From Erythrocercus mccallii (taxonomy: Eukaryota; Chordata; Aves; Passeriformes; Dicruridae), in NCBI GenBank assembly GCA_013397435.1, contig VZRG01001557.1, forward strand, positions 109,803-173,802: DNA of 64,000 nt, read 5' to 3'. The notes below the pieces were generated by a model. The model saw only the letters and a program-made list of their open reading frames with translations. It searched no databases and was not told the origin of the DNA. A program made the position numbers and the translations under genes. This document shows, piece after piece, positions 26,206 to 37,824 of this stretch. The stretch's first letter is position 1. Every line of letters starts with the position of its first letter.

Positions 26206-27835
26206 ATGTGAGCTCCGTGGAAATGTTGGTGAACCCACATTGATCACTAATGAGCTGGACCTGACCTCTGCACTTCATGGAGATGAATTTTATCTTGCAT
26301 TTATTCATGTATGACCCAGATCCCTGGAAAAAAATAGGGTCTTGTACACAGATAACTGAAGGCAATAAAACGTTAAACATATTTCATAAGTCCTCGGATG
26401 AGGTTTTTATTTATGCCCCTTACATCTGGATTTTCACTGAAACCTGAAATTCAAGCCTTAGAAATACAAGGTCAGTATTCTAACAAGTTAAAAAAAAAAA
26501 GGGGAGATAATTATTATGTATAATTGAAGGACAACAATCTTGAATGAGTAAGGGTGATACCTGGCCTTAAAAGAGATCCAGTTTTCACTGCCTATCTAGA
26601 CCTGCCAGTGTGATCTGAAACACTCCTGTGAGATCACCAGATGGAAGGTTTATACTTAGTTGTGATTCATTTAATCTGACTGAAGAAAATCAAAGTTTAT
26701 GAGAACTTCTATCAGAGATCTGGTTCTTACTGGTATCAGTGTCCTGGTTTCTGTGTGATCAAAGCAACCCTAATTACAAACCATACTATTTAGGTAACTC
26801 TGAACTGCCACCAACCCCATCACCATTACCTGGGGTGCTTACATGGGCCGTGCTGGTGTAGCTCAGTCCAGAGTATGGTATCTGTCCTGAACAGCTTTGG
26901 CAAAACCCAGCAGCTTAGCCGACAGGCAAGAAGGCCATGTGAGAAGGACTTGGCATGAAAACATGCTCCAAAAAGGCAGACACAGCTTTGTGCTGTGAGT
27001 AGCAGAGATGCAGTTAGCAAAGGCTGCCCCCTCTTGATGACAGCATGAATGCACTTTGCTGTTAGTGGTGGTTTTACTAGAAAATTATAACAAATTGGGA
27101 CTGGCGTCCCCTGCACTGAAAGTATGATTCCCTTCTGGAAGGGAGAATTAGGCATGCCGTTTATTCCTGGTAAAACAGTTAAGTGATATCTATGCCACTT
27201 GCAGAAAAGCCCAGATGAAGTGGGATTTCCCTGTAAAAGCATGCAGTAATTAGGCAGATTCACATACCCTTTCTCCCTCACAAGGGGGCATGAAAGGATG
27301 ATATGGCTGTTAAGCCATATTTACTATCTTCAGCTGCTTTCTCTTCAGCTACCTCTGCACTTCCAGCAGTACAATGGGGTTTGATGAAATTACAATAATC
27401 TAAATTTGACAAGGTGTTCCCATGTCTATTGGGACACAGAAGATTTTATAAGTTTTCCAGACTTGTGAAGAATTTATTAGAGTAGGCATCACTCCCAGGA
27501 GAAGGCATTTTTAGTTCTGTAGAATAATGCACTACCTCTACTGGTCTCATTTGTACCATACTCAAGCCATCAGAACTGTTATGCTTTTCTCTTGCATTAT
27601 TGTTAACTGCATGATAGATTACATTGCATTTGCACAAAGTGCAGCAGCACATGCACCTCGCCTTGGCATCCATCTCTGGCTCATTATTTTACATCTGTTG
27701 GTTGTCATTCAGAGCTCTTTCACATTTAAATGCATGTAATCATTAGGAGCGAATCACCAAAACTTGCCCTGAGTGCCATTCTATAGATGGAAATGGTTGG
27801 ACAGAATACCCTTCCAAACAGATTATTGGCCATAC
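26206..27835. other. Intergenic, no gene recognised
   Basis: Contains a 151-codon minus-strand open frame (26826-27281) rich in Cys and Leu with no recognised motif; I treat it as chance. No confident repeat was found. Confidence 0.4.
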
Positions 27836-28320
27836 TGTCATGAGAAAAATCTCGCAAATATGGGAGGGAAAAACCCCATAAATTCTGAGGGTCCAGCCTG
27901 ATCAGAGTTGGCTGAAAAATAACTAGCAAGACAGCATGGTTGAGTGTGTCTTGAAAAATCAAAAGGGTTTAATAAAATAACTGAAATATTACAAAACAAA
28001 TAACAAAGCCAAGTACAGTGTAAGGACAGATCCTTCACCTGCTACAACACCTTGAGAATGCCCCTGGTCCCTTTGTTCTGTCCCCTTTTCTACTTAATTA
28101 TCGAGGAGGATTTACTGGAAACCTGCCAATAACAAGGGGCATAGGTTTTGACAAACAGTGACAAGGTCCAACAGGTGCTTCTCTCCTGGCACTGAGCCAA
28201 TTACAAAGAGGAAAAGATAGAACTTTCCAGTTAAACTTCCTAAAAGTTCAAGAGGTAAACTAAAACCTTTTTCCTAATACAGAAATGCCCACTCAGGAGT
28301 GGGGGGTGCATTGCTACACA
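27836..28320 (-). mobile_element. Probable ERV LTR, antisense, decayed
   Basis: The block resembles an avian LTR read backwards. The left edge TGTCATGAG and right edge GCTACACA give TG..CA ends. Internal stretches such as 'gggtttaataaaataactg' near 27965 (ATTAAA on the minus strand), 'ttgagaatgcccctggtccctttg', 'cctgccaataacaagggg' and 'ctctcctggcactgagccaattacaaag' keep the order I associate with songbird LTRs. No target duplication was found at these edges, so boundaries and family are uncertain. Confidence 0.5.
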
Positions 28321-30763
28321 CAAGGAAAACCTTTTTTTGACTATTCTGCTTGGCTTTTCCTTTAATGCAATTTTTAGCTGTCACTTTCAAACTTTTTTCA
28401 CCTTTTCCTGTAACATCCCATCTTTGACATTTTCCTTCCAGCATCAAACCTTGTGAAACTCTCACAATGTCTGAACTTTTCTGTTACATCATCAAAGTAT
28501 CTGCTTTAAAGAAGCTATTCTTAATTAAATCTTACTTTTCCACATCTTTTGTATATACAACTGTAAAAATTCTTTGACATACTGTAGTTTTCTAAGTGGA
28601 CTCTAGAGTCTGGGTTTTTTTAACTAATATTGTGCTGAATCCTTCCTAAATTCACAAAGCTCTCTGCCAAACAGGGAGACCTTGTAACAATCCTTCTTTA
28701 AACCACTTCTCCCACCTAGCACTTGCATATGTGTATTTTTTATTCAGACTACCTTCCCAATTTTAAAAACTCATGATTAGAGTTTTTATGAATGATTCGT
28801 CTATTTTGATAGAAAATCTTAGGCTGAACACTTTTTTATTATTGCAAATAACATTTTCACCGATTTTTTCCCCCATGATGCTTATAATAATTTAAACTGG
28901 AAAAAATATTCTAGAAGAAAATGAACTGCAAGTAACAGATCTTTTATGAAAGAGAAAAGAATCTATTGCTTCGTGAAAATTTCTTCTGAAAGCAGAATGT
29001 AAAAATGAAGACAGTTTCTTTTCCATAAAGAAAGGCAACTTTCACCATCTGAACCAAACCACAGTCTTCAATTTGGAACATATTCTTCATGCTATGCTTT
29101 TTAAATCAATTCCCAGCATCATAAAGCTTTCCTAATGTAATGCCATATCCTCCAATATTTTAGTTAGTCACATGACTGAATTCCACTTGAATTAATCACA
29201 GCTCAAAGCCAACCAAATGCAGTATTTTTTTTCTTTCTACATATGATTACACTGTGGGACTCAGGAGCTAATTGGCTGAATACTCGATAATTGACTTGAA
29301 AATAGAAAATTTCAAAATAATTTTCCAACTTTAGGTACTGTTGAACTTCAAAGTATTTCTGCTATGCTTGAAGGTATCTGGAACACTACTGTAGAGTTTC
29401 CAAAAGACTTTCTGTCTGAAATTGACTCACTTTTTGTAATAATAAAGATCTAATTGTAATTACAACATTGTGACTCATTTTAATTCTGCAAAGGATCCTT
29501 GAAATAACCTGTCCCCATTGCATTGGTTAGCATTATGTTAACAAGGACCACAGGGTGAAATGCCCAAGAAAGCAGCTCCAGGACTAGGAAATATTTCTTC
29601 CTAGCACAGGAAATGCTGTCACGATTTCCTTCTCAGCAGAACTGGAACTGTGAGGTGGGTGATGGAGGCGCTGGAACCTCAGGGGCTCCTCTTGGGATCC
29701 AGACCCTGAACCTTCAGCATATCCAGGGCTGAATTCCCAGTGAGTCACAGGTTTGGAAGGGCCAACTAGCTCTGTAGTATCCCAAAGCAGCTGGGCAGTG
29801 GCCCAGGCCAAAGAGGGATGCTTGTTCGGCTCTCAGTGTGGAAATTTTCTACATTTCCTGTGGAAATATTGCTTTCACAGGCCTGCTGGCAAAGCCCCTC
29901 GAAGAGAATGGAGACAGAAGCCCACAGAGGCAGAGCTAATGTCTGAGGCACTGCCTGGCTGAGTGCCTTCACCTGTGCCCATCTCTGCTTCCTTCCGCAG
30001 AGGGAGCCCAAGGTTGAGGAGTATTCCCTGGTACTGAGAGAAGGCAGGTGCAGGATGCCTGTGTGGAAAAGTCTTCATCAAAGAAGAGATGTCAGGACCT
30101 GACTGAGGCCGGTAAGCCAGTTCACAGAAAGCTCACAAACAGCTGCTGGCTGTACCTCAGCAAGGGGCTACAGAGCCTGGGGAGAGAAAATCTGCCACTT
30201 TGCTCTGCAACCTGGCAGCTGCTCCAAGGCACACCTCTACTGAAAGCCTGGCCAGCTGTACACTCTGCTTCCCTGGAGCAGATAAAAAACCTGCAACTCT
30301 GTTCTCACTGCTACAGTTTTTGGCAATAATGAGGACTGACCTGCTGTGGCCAGTTAAAGAGCCAGATCCCAACCCTGCTGCAGTCTTTGCATCTTTCAAA
30401 AAATGGCCTAGGGACAGAAGGCTCTTGTGCAAGCAGACCTCTGATGAAGACTAATCTAGGCCCTTTAGGAAGCAGAGGAACAAGCCTTCATGTCTGGGAC
30501 AGGCAGGTCCTAGTGGGCTGCTGCCCTACTCCCTGGACTTGGGGAGGAAAACACAGTGGAGAGTGGCCAGCAGTGCCAATTGTCAGCTGTGTGGAGCCAA
30601 GGAGGGAAGTTTCAATGCCTCGTCTTCTGCTATGGGGAAAAGGAAAGCATGGAATGGCAGAGGACAGGGCTTTCCCTAACATTGCAGGGGTAAAGTGGAC
30701 AGAATGGGATTCTTACTGCACCTGGGTGACACTGGAGTCCCAGACAAGCATGGTGAGTGGGTC
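28321..30763. other. Intergenic; GC-richer unidentified block at about 29560-30760
   Basis: 28321-29560 is AT-rich and featureless. From about 29560 to the LTR the base composition is clearly richer in GC, with many overlapping short open frames on both strands. None has a recognised domain, and the frames interrupt one another. It may be old retroviral or other repeat sequence, or a non-coding exon region; I cannot say which. Confidence 0.35.
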
Positions 30764-31313
30764 TGGTTGGGATGGAGTCAACTTGCCTGGTAGCAACCAT
30801 TATAGAGTTATTCTTTGTACTTACAGCTATGATGATGTTGAAAGTGCATAGTGTTTTGGTCATGCTGAACAGGGCTCACACAGCATCAAGGCTGTTTATT
30901 CATACTCCATCTGATGGTCACTAGGCTGGAGGTGGGCAAGAGTTTTGGAGCACACATAGCCAGGACAGCTGACTCAAACTAATCAAAGGGGATATGTCAT
31001 ATTATATGATGTTGTACTTGGCAAAAAAATAAAAGTTAAGGCTTGTGGGAGGGATTTGTTATTAAGGCATTTGTCTCCCAAAGTAATCACTACACGTACT
31101 AAGGCCCTGCTTTCCAGGACACCACCTGATCATGAAAAAGAAAGAAAAAATATTTTTGCTCTGCTTTGCCTCCACGCACAGCCTTTGGTTTTCTTCATTG
31201 AACTGCCTTTATCTTGACCCTTAAGCTTTTTCTTCTTATTTTCTCCCGTCCTGTTGAGTGATAGAGCTGTTTGTGGCCACTTTGCATCCAGCCAAAGTCA
31301 ATCCACCACAACA
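30764..31313 (+). mobile_element. 5' LTR of a decayed ERV-L-like provirus
   Basis: Starts 'tggttgggatggagtcaactt', like the LTR at 23410. It shares the 'ccaggacagctgactcaaactaatcaaagggga' block near 30961 and runs to 'ccaccacaaca' at 31313. It is followed a few bases later by 'tggcacccagcatgcgga' at 31319-31336, which has the position and TGG start of a retroviral primer-binding site. That site marks it as a 5' LTR in sense orientation rather than a solo copy. Confidence 0.7.
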
Positions 31314-32700
31314 CTTTTTGGCACCCAGCATGCGGATTGAGACAATGGGAGTTCTGAATTGAACTGCTATAGCAGCTATTAATCAGCAGGTTTGTGTCTT
31401 TGAGGTTGGCTGGCTGCACTGAATACCTCTCCATTTTGTTGAGTTTTGGAGCATGTTAATACAAACGCTGTGCACTTAACTATGCTAGGGAAGTTATCCT
31501 GAAGAGAAAATACACCTTCCTCTCCACTGATATTGGTGGTTTTACTGTATGGACTTCCAAGGTTCTTGTTCACCCTTATGTGTGGTGCTTAATACTAGTA
31601 ACTGATGTTGTTGGGTTTGTGGCAAAAACACCCTATTTTGGATGGTCCTAGAGGCCTCATGGCATGAACTACCTGAGGACAGTGTACTTCAAGGGCCCAA
31701 AAAGGTACCAATGAGCTTTCAGTGTAGCCATCATGAATATGGAGAAGATTAAACAGCTGATTAGCTTGTCTGGCCTCTCAGAACATTTCTCTGTTGTGGC
31801 CTTACACATCTCTCTGTTGTGGTGCGTGGATGAACAGCAGGCTGATTGCTGTCACCATGAGTTTTTGAGCTTTTCTAAGCTCTGATATTAAAGTGCAGCT
31901 CTTCACTTTCCCACACCATGTTCATGAAAACATGAGGGATGTTTTTGTAAATAATGCCATTGTTTTGCATTCTTCTTGGTAGGAGGAGAATGCTGACTGA
32001 TGGTCTGTCTGACCTGTGTGATTCAGAGGTGGTAGCCCCACCCTCCAACCCATGGTCATGTTTCCTACAGGTATATAATAGAATGAAATAAACAAGGTGA
32101 GGCCTTTTCTTGGCCCCTGCTCTGACAGCAAAGTCCAAGTGTCCTGTGGTCCTTCTAGCGTGGTGAACTACGATAGATTGCCACCATGACAGAGGACTAG
32201 CAGTGATACTGCAGCAATGGAGATCCCCTGGCTCCCATCTTAAGGCTGATTCACCCATTGGAGACCCAAAATATGATGAGTGTCTTTTAAGTATCTCATA
32301 TGATCCATGCAAAAGTCTGGTGGAGGGTGACAATTAACATGGACTATTGTGTCCTGAATGAAGATGTCACGCTGCTGCTGAGTGCTGCTATACTTGATAT
32401 GCTGGAGTCCCTATGATATACTTCACATGCTGGAGTCAAGGACACACAAATGGTAAGCTACAGCAGATGTTATCAATGTTTTTTTCTCAATTCCTTTGGC
32501 AGCAGAAGCAGAAATTTGCTTTCATGTGACAGGGAGTCAGTACACCTGGAATGAACTGCACCAGGCTGGAAGCACAATCCTACCATTTGTCATGGACTAA
32601 TTAGAGCCGCACAGTTACCAGAATGATCCCCCTGAGCACTTACTGTACATCGATGACATCAACAGGTGGAATAAAAAAGTGTGCTAGGTGGGCAGCAGGG
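31314..32700 (+). pseudogene. Decayed ERV internal region with pol reverse-transcriptase remnant
   Basis: Internal retroviral sequence follows the PBS-like site, but most of the genome is missing: the reverse-transcriptase remnant begins only about 1 kb after the LTR, so gag and protease are deleted or unrecognisable. The RT part spans roughly 32230-32690; its active-site box Y-I-D-D is readable at 32646-32657. Conserved blocks upstream of it are split over different frames by indels and stops, so no protein can be made. No 3' LTR is visible; the right end near 32700 is approximate. Confidence 0.7.
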
Positions 32701-34824
32701 TTTATAGGGGTGGGAATGTGTGATTTGATTTCTAAGGAATTAAGTAGCAGAGTCTCTACAGTAAGCTGAAGAGGTCAAGTCTGGGTTCTTTTGGTGTTGA
32801 GAAAACAGTTGGGACTAGCAGTTAGAGCAAAGCAGGGCTAGTTAGCAGCAGGGCACCTGGGCTCTCTGAAGAACAGCAGGATCTAGCACTCCTTTCCCCA
32901 GCCTCACCTCTTACAAGATGCATCTTCTGCCAGTTGTACCTCTGCTGAGAGTTGATGGTTACATCTGCTTCCTTGGTGTTGCAAGTGGTTTTGCAGCTAT
33001 ATGCCATTATTTAGCTGAACTCAGAGCATCAAATGGCCCTGCTGAAGTCTGCCTCACGAGGGAGCTGTGTTCCCAGGAAAAGAGAGTGTGAGGTTATTTC
33101 CCCCCCGTACATCAGCCCTAGAGACCCAGAATGGGGTTGAAGGAAAACTCTCTTCCCTCTTCCAGCTCCCCATCAAAGGAGTGTGTCTCTACACAGCCCG
33201 CAGCTGTGTCCCATAGGGACACAGTAGCAGGGAATATGAGGATTTAAGGCTGTGGGAGACAGGATAGAGGGATGTGAGCCTACAGAAAACAGGATCACCG
33301 CCTGCCTGTGGGAGGGATTCACTTCTGGAGGAGTTTCCTTGTGCTCTGTCTCTATATTCCACAGGGCCCCACCTTAGACCAAGCTGGAGTGTGTTCAGTC
33401 CTCACAAGGCTGGAAGACCTTCCCTCTAATCCAGTAGTGCTTTGGCCATCAAGACTTGGAGAGTGTTGGCACTTCTGGGCAGAGAGAACACACAGCCCTA
33501 TCCCCTTCTGCCCCTTCAGAGTCCTGGGGATTGCACTGTCTTAGTGACTGAATCAAGACCAAATATGATAGGAGTGGCCACAAAATTTCATTTTGCATCA
33601 AAATGTTCATTTTTTTTAAATTTTCCAAGACTCAAATCAAAATATTTGACAGCTAAATTTCAGCTTTTCGAGTAGGCAGGCAAAAGGAGGAGGAATGGGA
33701 GATTAGGATGAAGGAAGGAAAGAAGAAATGCATGTGGAGAGACAAATATAAAAAGTGAAATGAGCACAAGGCAGGCCAAACACATCTCCCATTTTCATTG
33801 TTGCTGTTGTTGAAATAATGAAAATTCTAGGACTCAGTAACATGAAAAGTCAATATAGAGAAAAATCATGATATGATGAACATTAAGTTAGGATTTAGCA
33901 CAGATTAAAAAAAAAAAAGAAATTGTAATAGTCTCCAGTGTAATTACTCTGGATTTGGTTAGCATGTCATTTCTTTAAAAGCAGGAAAATTTTGTTTTGC
34001 CCATGAACCAGCCTCCTTCTCCATACACTGAGTGGCCACGGCTGTTAAGTGGAAGATATAAAAACTGAAGGAAGTATGTACATGCAAGCACTCAGCAGCT
34101 CAATATGTAAAAAAAAAAAAAAGAGCAGTTCAGCAGCTTTGGCCATCTCAGAATAATATCTCTTGCTGTCAAGCTCCATTTTCACATGACCTCTACAGAA
34201 ACAAAACCTACAGCTGGAGCAGGATGCAGTTATTTTTTGTTTGTCTGTTTTTTCTGGCATGATTATCAGCCAGCAGGTCAGTCTCAGTCCAGTAGTAAAA
34301 CAGCAGGTGCATAGGGACATAGAAAGCCTGAGGCACCATGGTGATGTCTTACGATTAGGGTCAGAATCAATGAGATACAAGGCAATGAATTACATAAGTG
34401 AGGATAACTACAAGAGAAGCACAGGTAGGGGTCAGTAGTAAAGTCTGAGCTTAAAAGCTGCTTCCAAATGCAAAAGTGGCGTGCTCTCACCTTTAGTTTT
34501 CTTCACAAGAGCTCCTATTAGTGACAGAGCAGACACTGGACTTTGCAACTCAAACTCTTTCACTCAGACAATATTCAGCATTTTGAAATCAGAATTATTC
34601 AGGCAGTCACATGGTGACAGCACAGAAGACAAGTAAGGGAAGGGACTGTTTAATTTGTTTAACAGAGGTGAAGAACAGCCTTAATAGCAGTAAAACTGGT
34701 GCAGCTAACGGCTGGAGGATATCTGTGCCATAGTAATCATGAAATGTTGGAATTAAGGAATGTGATTAGGAGAACTACCAGCTTGGACTTCCATCAGGAA
34801 GGCTTTGGCCTAGTTGACAGAATC
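32701..34824. other. Intergenic, no gene recognised
   Basis: Moderate GC to about 33560, then AT-rich. It contains A-rich runs near 33908 and 34109. No coding or repeat family was recognised with confidence. Confidence 0.4.
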
Positions 34825-35313
34825 TCTTGGAAGGCACTCCAAAGAAGGTATTGAGCTGCTGGGGTGGGTCCAGAGAAAGGCAGTAAAGTTGGAGAAAGGT
34901 CTAGAGGGTAAGTCCTATTAGGAGAGGCTGAGGCACCTAGGGTTATTTAGTCTGGAGAAAAGGAGGCTCAGGGGTGACCTTACTGCTCAAAAAATCCCAG
35001 AGATCCCCCCAGCTGGGGGTTGGCCTCTTCTCCTAGGCAGTTAGTTGCAGATGAGAGGACACAGCCTCAAGCTGCGCCAGGGGAAGATCAGACTGGATAT
35101 CAGGAGGAATTTCATGATGGAAAAGGTTGTTAAACACTGGCATGAGCTGCCCAGGGTGGTGGTGAAGTCATCATCCTTGCAGGTATTCATGAAAGAACTG
35201 GACCCAGGACATGGTGCAATGGTATAGTTGACAAGGTGGTGATCAGCCAAAGATTGGACTCAATGGTTCAGAGGTCTTTCTCTTTCCAGTCTAAAGAATT
35301 CTGTGATTCTGTG
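34825..35313 (+). repeat. CR1 LINE 3' end, sense
   Basis: Typical CR1 3' sequence: 'ggagaggctgaggcac', 'ggctcaggggtgaccttac', 'ctcaagctgcgccaggggaag', 'tgagctgcccagggtggtgg' and a terminus of two ATTCTGTG units at 35298-35313. The copy is 5'-truncated; stops interrupt the ORF2 tail. Confidence 0.92.
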
Positions 35314-36648
35314 CATTCTTGAAGGACAAAGGAGTCTAGGCAAACCAGCAATTTTTGAGGAAAAAAATCTTAAAGGTGCAAAAATACTGTCCCTGAATGC
35401 CAAAAGATGTATGGTAGAGGTGGGGTTGGGGGGGAAGAAAATCAGTCTCAATAAGAGAGTTTGGGCTGTAATTCAGTAAAGAGAAGAGTTATGACCTTTG
35501 GAAGAAGTGAGTCTCCATTCAGGAAGACTACCAAGTTCCAAATTTTTATAGAGAGAAAATTTAAAGGGTCAAAGCCCAACTAGAACTTAATTTGACTCCC
35601 ACAATAAAAGACAAAATGTTTCTATCAATACATCTGGTGAGCTGGAAGACATAGATGGGGAACAGAATGATGGCCTAATAATCCAAGGGGAAAAAAATTA
35701 ATCTGCTACACCACTTAGACTCACACAAGTCTATGAGGCCAAATGGGATCTTCCTAAGGGTACTGAGGGAGCTGGTAGAAGAGCTAATTGAGTAATTTTT
35801 AATCATTTAGCAGCAGTTCTGGCTAACCAGGGAGGTCCCAGGAGGTTGGAAGTTGGCCAGTGTGACACCCTTCCAAAAGGGCTGGAAGGAGGATCTATAT
35901 GGTGCTGGGGCACTATAGGCCTGTCAGCCTGGGGAAGGTCATGGAACACATCACGCTTAGTGCCATCACATGGCACGTACAGGACAACCAGGGATCAGGC
36001 CAGACAGCAAGGATCTAGGGAAGGTAGGTGCTACTTGAACAACCTGACCTATGACAGGATGACCCACTTTAATAGATGAGGGAAAGGCTTTGGATGTTGT
36101 CTGTCTTGACTCCAGCAAAGCCTTTGACAACATCTCCCACAGTATTCTCCAAGAGAAACTGGCTGTTCACAACTTGGATGGATGCACTGTTTATTGCGTA
36201 ACATAGTGGCTGAATGGCCAGGTCCAGAGAGTGGTGGTGAATGGAGCTACATCCAGCCAGCAGTTGGTCACAAGTGGTTTTTCCAGGGGTCAGTCCTGGA
36301 GCCAGTTTTGTTTAACAGCTAATTTGTTGATCTGTATGAGGAAACTGAGCATAGCCTCAGTCATTTTGCAGACAACACCAAGCTGGGTGGGAGTGTTGAC
36401 ATGCTGGAGGGGCAGGAAGGCTCTGCAGAGGGATCTGGATAGGCTGGATTGATGGGCTGAGGCCAAAGTGTGAGGCTCAATAAGGCCAAGTGTCAGGTCC
36501 TGCCCTTGGGTCACAACAGCTCCACTCAGCACTACAGACTAGGGGCAGAGTGTCTGGAAAGCTGCTCAGAAAAGGACCTGGGGTGATATGGTCAACATGT
36601 GGCTGAACACAAAGCAGCAGTGTGCCCAGGTCACCAAGACCAATGGCA
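35314..36648 (+). repeat. CR1 LINE ORF2 reverse-transcriptase region, sense, broken
   Basis: About 1.3 kb of CR1 ORF2, the longest CR1 piece here. Recognisable blocks in order are 'aaagcccaactagaacttaat', 'ctagacac..caagtctatg', 'tgggatcttcctaagggtactgagggagctggt', 'aggcctgtcagcctgggg', 'gactccagcaaagcctttgacaaca' (RT core) and 'ttttgcagacaacaccaagctggg'. Stops and indels disrupt the frame throughout. It begins immediately after the 3' terminus of the preceding CR1, and its own 3' end is missing. Confidence 0.92.
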
Positions 36649-37824
36649 GTTCTGTTCCAAATCTGTTTTGTTTTACTCCTTCTACAGAGAGATAGTAGAG
36701 TAGGGTGTGGGGTGAGGTCTTTAATTTATTTAAAATTCTGTTAAGCCTTGCTTGTTTTGCATCACACAGCATTGAGGTACCACCTGAGGGTAGCATGAAT
36801 AACTTAAGAGCAGCAGAGGACCAAGTCCACTAGAGTATAGCTTAGCAGTGTAGCAGTGTTGAAAAGGAATCAGAGCCTGGATAAAATATACCATTTGTGG
36901 ACTCCACCAACATTGCCACATGGTGTTTGTGTTGCCAGCTTGAGCTACGACATCATGATAAAGTGCAAAACCCAACAGGACACTGAGAAGAAGCACACAA
37001 ATGTGTCAAACTCCAAGCAGTAACCATTTTCCTCAGAGTACAGATTTAGGCCATGTTCTTTGAGAAGCTGAAAGTGTCTATTTTGTACCTTTGCACTTAA
37101 TTCAGTCCTATGCTTTGCATCCTGTCTCTGCAGACTTAATTTCAAAGTAAGACAATCTGTTATTAAGTACAGAAACCATGGTGATGACTGTACTTCCATA
37201 AACCTAAATGATTTTCCAATTATGGAAGGAGTTGTGAAATGCAATCTTGGCCACTAAAGCTCTCCTACACATCATACAGATGTTCACAGCTTTCACCATG
37301 TTGTGAAATGCTCATCAAAATAGAAGCCTAATTAACACCTCTTACAAAGACTGCAAAAAGTGACTCACCAGTGTTATGCTGTTCCTTGGACACCACCAGC
37401 AATACCATTCACACATGCACCTGTGTCAGCCCTTGTAAAGGTGCACATTATCAAGAGAATTAGTCAGGTAGAACTGAGACATATGATTTTCCAGACTCCA
37501 AATTACAACCTAATGATTACTTTCATAACACAGTTAAGACACATAAAGAGAAGTTGTTCTAAAAGGCCGCTTCAGTTATTAACTATTCATGACAATCTGA
37601 GTACACAAGGACAATCAGAGGAAGAAAAGGGAGAGGTTTATATTTTTTTTAAAATAAACTTTTAATGTGCTATATAGGCATGATCACTACAAGATCTTCC
37701 ACCTATACGCAATACTACACACTGTTAACACACCGCATTTTCACTGTACATTAAAAAATCTGGGAAGACTATTCCTTCACTGGAAAAATATCATACAATC
37801 ACTTAAATAAACAAAGACAACATT
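36649..37824. other. Intergenic DNA just beyond the SHB 3' end
   Basis: AT-rich sequence between the CR1 copy and the proposed SHB cleavage site. No gene or repeat was recognised. Confidence 0.4.

Noticed and set aside
26826..27281. 151-codon minus-strand open frame
   Set aside because: Cys/Leu-rich without domain signature; a shorter frame overlaps on the same strand, and nothing supports expression.
23410..31313. The two similar sense LTRs as 5' and 3' LTRs of one provirus
   Set aside because: The spacing of about 7 kb would fit, but no viral genes were seen between them, and the PBS-like site and RT lie after the right-hand LTR, so they are separate insertions.
35846..36532. Several short open frames
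   Set aside because: They are pieces of the broken CR1 ORF2 or its complement.
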